Assembly: GCA_004151065.3 (NCBI GenBank)
Contig: NWUY0303934803.1
Coordinates: 1-14,170, forward strand
DNA: 14,170 nt
From: Larix sibirica
Lineage: Eukaryota > Streptophyta > Pinopsida > Pinales > Pinaceae
Direction of reading: 5' to 3'
Numbering within the stretch: the first letter of the stretch is position 1; every line of letters starts with the position of its first letter. Positions 9,161-14,170 of this stretch are shown here, piece after piece. The notes below the pieces were generated by a model. That model saw only the letters and a list, made by a program, of their open reading frames with translations. It made no database searches and was not told the origin of the DNA. The translations under genes were made by a program, and so were the position numbers.

Positions 9161-9244
9161 GCATAGAATCGTCTTAACATAGATCTATTGACTTTGAGCA
9201 AATAAACTATATTAGCATAGAACTTGTATTAACTTAGATCTATT
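9161..9244. repeat. Diverged direct duplication, about 30-bp unit
   Basis: Copy 1 (9161-9189) and copy 2 (9215-9244) share GCATAGAA, TTAAC and TAGATCTATT in the same order, at a spacing of 54 bp. A few substitutions and one base of length difference separate them. Confidence 0.7.
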
Positions 9245-9984
9245 AAGCATCAATAGATAAAAATAGATGTAAACCTCTCATTGCTTAAAAGATCTACATT
9301 AAGATCTCTTCATAAAAGTGAGACATCTCTTCCATCTGAGCTGTAAAGTGCACCTCACTTCTCTAGGTCCAAACACATGTAGTTAGGTATAGTATCACTA
9401 CACTATTGAAAGGACACGCTGAAGGTGAGAAATAGATAATGCTAGAAAGATACAATCAACTTATGAAGTTAGAACACCATACTTATTTGGAGATGATAAT
9501 AGATGAGAGAGAAATTGAATGGTGTTTTGAAGGTTGAGTTTCTCTAATTAGGGTTTTCAACAAAAATAAGGCCCTTGGCCATTTAACATTCAAAATTCTA
9601 TTGAACAAAATTTACTCCACTGCAAATTGAAGAAATACCATGTCACACCGATTTCTAAAAGCAAGGGTGAATAAATCTAGCATTGTCTTCTGGCCATATT
9701 TACAACACAAAAATTCATCAATGGCTCACCAATATAAAGAAAAACTATTTTGTTGCCAACAATGACAAAAGCAACATTTTGTTAAAAAGAAAAGGCATAA
9801 TCCATAAGCTTGTGGAATAACTTGGTGATAGCAATGATGTCTTGGGAATCGTGTCAGCCATAAACATTTGAATAAATTGCAGAGATTATCACATCTGATT
9901 CGTTGCAGCTCTCTGTTTATTAGTCACAACTTTAACAAGTAAATTGTTGTTGGAACTGCTAGGACAAAGGATAAAATATCCAGC

Positions 9985-10025
9985 CTATTTAATATAAGTA
10001 AAAAGACTATTTAATATAAGTAAAA
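9985..10025. repeat. 22-bp tandem duplication
   Basis: CTATTTAATATAAGTAAAA occurs at 9985-10003 and again at 10007-10025 with a period of 22 bp and no mismatch over 19 bases. This suggests a recent local duplication. Confidence 0.9.
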
Positions 10026-10446
10026 GAAAATAATTATTACCGCAATTATTGTAATTGTGATTACTTTCAAAGACACATTTGCAAGTTCATTATGCAAAAA
10101 CAAGGGAATGCAACATTAATCTAGTAAGATGCTGAGAAATTGTGTTAGTTCAAACATTAACCATTAACTGCAAATTAGCAACAAAAGAAGTCAATTGTAT
10201 CCATCTGCCGTCGTGGAGGCTAAAATCAACATGTGGACAGCCTTATATGCATTGACTAATCACAATGGTTGACATAACCTTTCCCTTCGGTAAGTCATGT
10301 CTTTTAGTTAGGATGTGTCACTTCATTTGTATTATTTTATTTATTTGATATATCTATGTTTGTAAACATCTTGGGAGAAAACCATGAATTTATGATTGCT
10401 TATGTCAACAATGTCTCTATTTACCATCCATATTTACCTTACCTAT

Positions 10447-10595
10447 TTGTTATTGTTTGTTACCATGTCATTTGCATTTTTTTTTTGTTATTATTTGATA
10501 CCATGTCATTTGCATTTTTTTTTTGTTATTGTTTATTACCATGTCATATGACATTTTTTTTTGTTATTGTTTGTTACCATGTCATTTGCATTTTT
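10447..10595. repeat. Minisatellite, four copies of a 38-bp unit
   Basis: Units begin TTGTTATT at 10447, 10485, 10523 and 10561, an exact 38-bp period each time. Each contains TACCATGTCAT and ends in a T run; the last copy is cut short at 10595. Copies differ by a few substitutions, and the third has CATATGACA in place of CATTTGCA. The open frame at 10356-10631 on the + strand is a by-product of this array: 38 is not a multiple of three, so successive units are read in different frames. Confidence 0.93.
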
Positions 10596-10904
10596 AAGGA
10601 AGTGTTATCTGTCATTTTCCTTTTCGTCTAGGGAAGAGATGCCATAGGATTCTCTATTTTGCTATTATTACTAAATTGTACTTTCTAGCCCCGTTGTAGT
10701 TTGGTCCTTGGTCAGCACGAATCTATATATAATTAGTGTATCTATGCAATTACACCAAATAGCTTGAAAACATGTAACTTCATCTAGCTTTCAAAGCTTT
10801 AAGATTAAACGGTCCCTCATGGAAGTATATAATATAGTATATACAGAAGCAGGCATCTTATTAACAAATGCTTAACACTCCATTAACTTCACAGCATATA
10901 ATAG
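10596..10904. other. Unassigned region between the minisatellite and the gene 3' end
   Basis: No coding signal on either strand. A TATATATAA-like sequence near 10723 has no gene start after it. The stretch is intergenic as far as I can see. Confidence 0.4.
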
Positions 10905-11394
10905 AAACAAATATTTTTTATTTTTATGTGGTGCACGTACATAATAAAACTAATGAAGCCAGGAATTTGAAATTTCCCGAGCATTCTCAGTAGACTATTT
11001 CTACTCATTTCTACCTGCCTGTCATTTCCACTAGGATGGGCAGGCTAGACACGAGGCAAAATCTTGACAGTTTCATCTCCACCACCACCTATAACATTAT
11101 GGGGTCCAGAATCTGGCACCAAACACGTAATGATATGTTGCGTGCTTTACCGATCAGCTTACAAGAAGAGATATGCTAAGCTGTCTCTTTGTAAACTTTG
11201 ATGTAAGCAGGATAACAGCCTTCGACGATGTTAGTGTAGACCATGAAACAAAATCTGGACTGAATTTCTGCTCATCCAACATGAAAAAATATTCATTATT
11301 CATCCAAGGCAAACACCAAAGATACATGTCAAACATCTTACTGAGAATGCTAGAAACTTTTTTTAAGTTTTTAACTTTTCTAGGCTTGAAAATA
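10905..11394 (-). promoter_or_regulatory. Probable 3' UTR with poly(A) signal of the minus-strand gene
   Basis: After the stop at 11397-11395 the minus strand continues about 470 bases before an AATAAA sequence (reverse complement of TTTATT at 10917-10922). This is a reasonable plant polyadenylation signal. The interval has no splice-compatible continuation of the reading frame. A 94-codon frame in it (11438-11154, minus) overlaps the last exon out of frame and is not expected to be translated. Confidence 0.5.
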
Positions 11395-12505
11395 TCAAGA
11401 GGAAATGACACTTGGGCCATTCTCAAGAAGCACGGCATGTTTGGACGTCTGCATAAGCTCTATTTTCTGTAGATCGGCAGCGAAGATCAAAAGTTCTACA
11501 AGCTCAATCCCAGCAGCTGAAACACTGTCTAGTCCAGTAATTGTATGATCTTCATTGTCAGGGGCAATCTCTGAATCTGAAGAGTCGGGTAGATCTGAAG
11601 TGCTGTCTGCTGACCAACTAACAGGAAGAGAGCTGCCAAGTGCTGTCTTAATATGCCGAGCCTCATTGATTATGCCATTAATTACTTCTAAAGCACCTTC
11701 ATCAGCGGCTGAAAATTGTGTGTCTTCTTTTACCTAGAGAATAACGATGATCAATGGATGTTAAAACAGAAATAATGTTAGCGAGTAAACCAAAGCGACT
11801 GAAAACCGAGCTCAATTTAAGCCACAATAGAAAGTTAAAGTTTACTTTGAGAAGAGCTAGCCGAAGTCGATGGATAGATGTTGTCAAATGTTCCATGTTT
11901 GCCATGCTTTCCTGAAGAGAAGCATTCTCAACCTTTAATCTGCACGGAAATTAGAATATTCGTGATCTATTTATTTTGTTTGATGAATGATTATAGACAC
12001 TAGGAAATTAGTCAAGATGTGGAAAAGACAATGTTGAACCTGGCAAAGTCCATGGCATCCTTTGGTTTGCTTGCCTCAGAACTACTATCATCTCCAAGGG
12101 TTTGAGTATTAGCCTTAAGCCCACTAATGTCTATGCCCCTTAGCCAGTATTTGAGATAAGATCGTTTCAGTAAATTTTTTACCCTCCAATCTTTCTCGTT
12201 GGCGACACCCGTGGAATTAGTATTTAAATTATACTGTTGCTTTGATCCGGGAATCAGCTCTCTGCACAATTTTAGATAACCTTAGTGTTAAATCTTCTCA
12301 CTAGGAAAACATAAATCAACTTCATTAGAAAAAACTATGGAACATGCGTACGAAACTCTAGCTGTGCACTTACATTTTGTTTGACAGAAGTGCTGATCTA
12401 AAATAAAATAGTTCATCCCACAGATAAGTATCTGTGATGAAAGGGGAGCCCCAAGAGCTCAACAAAGTAGCCGGAAACCCATTCCAATTTAGTTGTTCCA
12501 AACTT
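11395..12505 (-). CDS. 3' end of a plant protein-coding gene, four exons, family not recognised
   Basis: Four minus-strand exons join in one frame with GT-AG introns: 12505-12374, 12261-12040, 11939-11846 and 11733-11395 (stop TGA 11397-11395). Introns are 112, 100 and 112 bp. Donors read GTAAGT, GTTCAA and GTAAAC; acceptors read GTGCAG, GTGCAG and CTCTAG. Phases agree (2, 2, 0). The joined 261-residue tail contains WGSPFITDTYLWDELFYFRS, ELIPGSKQQY, DWRVKNLLKRSYLKYWLRGI, then a likely coiled coil across the next junction (LKVENASLQESMANMEHL, SIHRLRLALLK), EARHIKTALGSSLPVSWSAD, an acidic Ser/Asp-rich stretch, and GIELVELLIFAADLQKIEL near the end. There is no signal peptide or membrane segment in this part. 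No stop interrupts any exon, which favours a working gene. The 5' part was not found and is probably right of the window. The first exon listed is the least certain. I do not recognise the family; a conserved coiled-coil protein is the most I can say. Confidence 0.75.
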
Positions 12506-14170
12506 CTATGCTTAGGCAATCACTGATGTTGGAAGCAGTGAAAATATTTATGTATATAATATTATAAATACAAATATTGAATGTCATGCACTTAATTTTT
12601 TAATTCAATTGTGAGTGCACTAGAAAATTAGAAAATACTTGTTCATTAGAACTTTACAAAGCTTAGAGATCGATCCTAAACTAATGGATAAACAAAAACC
12701 ACAATCTGATTTAGGAGACGGGGTCTTTGACACGGGAAGTAAATGTTTTGAACATTTGAAAATTGAACTACTTCAAACACGTCACACAAGCATACACCAT
12801 AGCTCGTACATGTAGAACCATAAATGTAGTTTTCTCTGTGAAGTCATCAAATAGATTGATGATAATGAAGATTCTTGGCCATTGAGACCAACTGTGGTTT
12901 ATCGGACTAATAAAGTTAAATTGATTACTTTAATTTATATGTTGTTTTTAATGATCAAATTATTTAGAAATTTTCGATATTTCTTTGATCCTTATGCATT
13001 AACAATGTATGGAGATTGATCTTATTACAAATGTTATGAAAATTGGATCTAATGAAGCAGGGCATTCCAAGATAAATTGCTTTTCATCCTCTACTTTATT
13101 CATCTCACAAATGTTTCAAGTTCTTTTGTGCAAAGGAATGATACTAAAGATGATATTAAATATGTGAATGTCAATGAAAAATACAAAATAAAGTATATGA
13201 ATCACTGGTCATAGCTCTTCCTCTTATATCTCATAATCATAATCATCAAGACCACTACACTCTCCTTCCTGATGTAGTATTACAGAAGCATGCTACTGTT
13301 TGAGAAATGACAAACTTGGAAAAATACTGGCCGAAGCAACAAACACTTGAAATCTCGAGATTCTCCTTATCTACAGACAATCTCAAGGTTTTCTGAATGA
13401 GGATGCATGAAATGAACCCCAAACATTGTCTTTATTGTGCATTATTTCTAACTCTAGTGTGCCATTTTCTATACCATGTCTCAGACACGTTAGGCCACAC
13501 AAGGTTTGTATATCTGACATGTGTCCTACATTAGTCAAAGACTCAGAAAGGGCATATCCAACATGTACAATGTGTTTGACATGTGGACACAGAACATGCA
13601 GGGGAAGGGAGATGAATCCTATGACTTGGAATAGTGAAAAAATAGTACGAGTGGCAAGGCAAACATGAGTTGTGGGTATCAAAATTTGTGCGTAAAGAAA
13701 AACAATTTACAAAGATTTTTGAATAGAAGATTGGGTAGGCCGTTTCTGTTGAGCTCTTTGTTCATTTACTGAGGATGAAATGAACTTGGTTCATAAATTG
13801 AATATCCAAAATGACAATATATATACACATTGACTGGTCATGAGGTGAAAGGTTATCACCCTTAGTGGCATATAATTATTATTATTTATTTCCAATCTTT
13901 TGCCACACCTCTTGTCAGACCTTGTCTAATTTCTTTTTTGGCCACACTCAAAGTTTTTATAGTTTCTCTGAACCCTTTTATCTTTGAAGCTATTAACCAT
14001 TCAAGTTTCTGCTAATAGAACTCCACTGCAAAAATATTTAAAAGAAAATGAAGAAAGACTCCACTCCCAACAAGGTAAATAAAACAGTCCAGGAGATATA
14101 AAAACAATAATAATAAAGGGTGATTTCTTTAGATTTTGGAGTGTTACCAACTATTTTGTACCATAGTTGG
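12506..14170. other. Unassigned region, probably intron or upstream DNA of the minus-strand gene
   Basis: If the gene at 11395-12505 continues to the right, this stretch would be a long intron. I found no further exon with fitting splice sites and phase. Two overlapping open frames on opposite strands at 13383-13682 show no known motif. The rest is A+T-rich with dense stops. Confidence 0.4.

Larger units (their letters stand above)
8811..10446. other. Unassigned region right of the chromovirus remnant
   Basis: The pol remnant stops being readable at about 8810, and I see no RT, protease, gag or 5' LTR beyond it. All frames carry dense stops. Apart from two short duplications at 9161-9244 and 9985-10025, I recognise nothing here. 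Confidence 0.4.

Noticed and set aside
10447-10595. CRISPR-like array
   Set aside because: The units are directly adjacent with no unique spacers, and the context is eukaryotic.
10356-10631. 91-codon + strand ORF with hydrophobic repeats
   Set aside because: It is made by the 38-bp minisatellite; the apparent membrane-like character comes from T runs.
11154-11438. 94-codon minus-strand ORF
   Set aside because: It overlaps the last exon of the spliced gene in another frame and has no motif; the spliced frame ends at 11395 with a phase-consistent stop.
11173-11737. + strand ORFs at 11173-11472 and 11555-11737
   Set aside because: They lie antisense to the 3' UTR and last exon of the minus-strand gene and show no recognisable motif.
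12419-12436. 8-bp inverted repeat CACAGATA-AG-TATCTGTG
   Set aside because: It lies within the candidate exon at 12374-12505, so it is more simply explained as coding sequence; a stem this short can occur by chance.
13383-13682. Overlapping ORFs of 99 and 80 codons on opposite strands
   Set aside because: Neither shows a known motif, a splice context or a codon pattern that sets it apart from chance.

Overview
The window reads as a plant nuclear genome, transposon-rich and A+T-rich, with one recognisable low-copy gene end. Plant origin is supported by three things. There is a plant-type LINE whose ORF2 ends in its own RNase H domain. There is a Ty3/gypsy chromovirus remnant whose LTR starts TGTAACACCC. 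There is also a decayed receptor-like kinase of the plant RLK/Pelle type. The old, heavily mutated repeats would suit a large genome such as that of a gymnosperm, but this is inference and no sequence here settles the lineage.

Layout. 1-1850: 3' part of a dead LINE on the + strand (end of the RT region, zinc-finger zf-RVT domain, RNase H domain, 3' UTR), with several stops and at least two frameshifts. 1851-3050: A+T-rich spacer with a purine-rich tract and a diverged tandem duplication. About 3058-4702: a + strand receptor-like kinase pseudogene; its last two exons are clear and the N-lobe is only faintly readable. 4703-5554: unassigned A+T-rich DNA. 5555-8810: minus-strand chromovirus remnant, with the end of the pol RNase H, integrase and chromodomain-like tail at 8810-7330 followed by a probable 3' LTR at 7275-5555. 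A tRNA-derived SINE (6906-7124) with a 12-bp target-site duplication sits inside that LTR. 8811-10900: mostly unassigned, with two short duplications and a four-copy 38-bp minisatellite (10447-10595). 10905-12505: the 3' end of a minus-strand protein-coding gene, with four consecutive exons joined by small GT-AG introns (100-112 bp), a stop codon and a 3' UTR. 12506-14170: no feature I can support.

The genes do not form a functional unit. The only likely living gene is the minus-strand one near 12 kb, whose 5' part I could not find and probably lies beyond the right edge. I do not recognise its family by name. The rest is a stratified record of insertions: LTR element, SINE nested in it, LINE and kinase relic beside it. 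I found no RNA gene, CRISPR array, operon or defence system.
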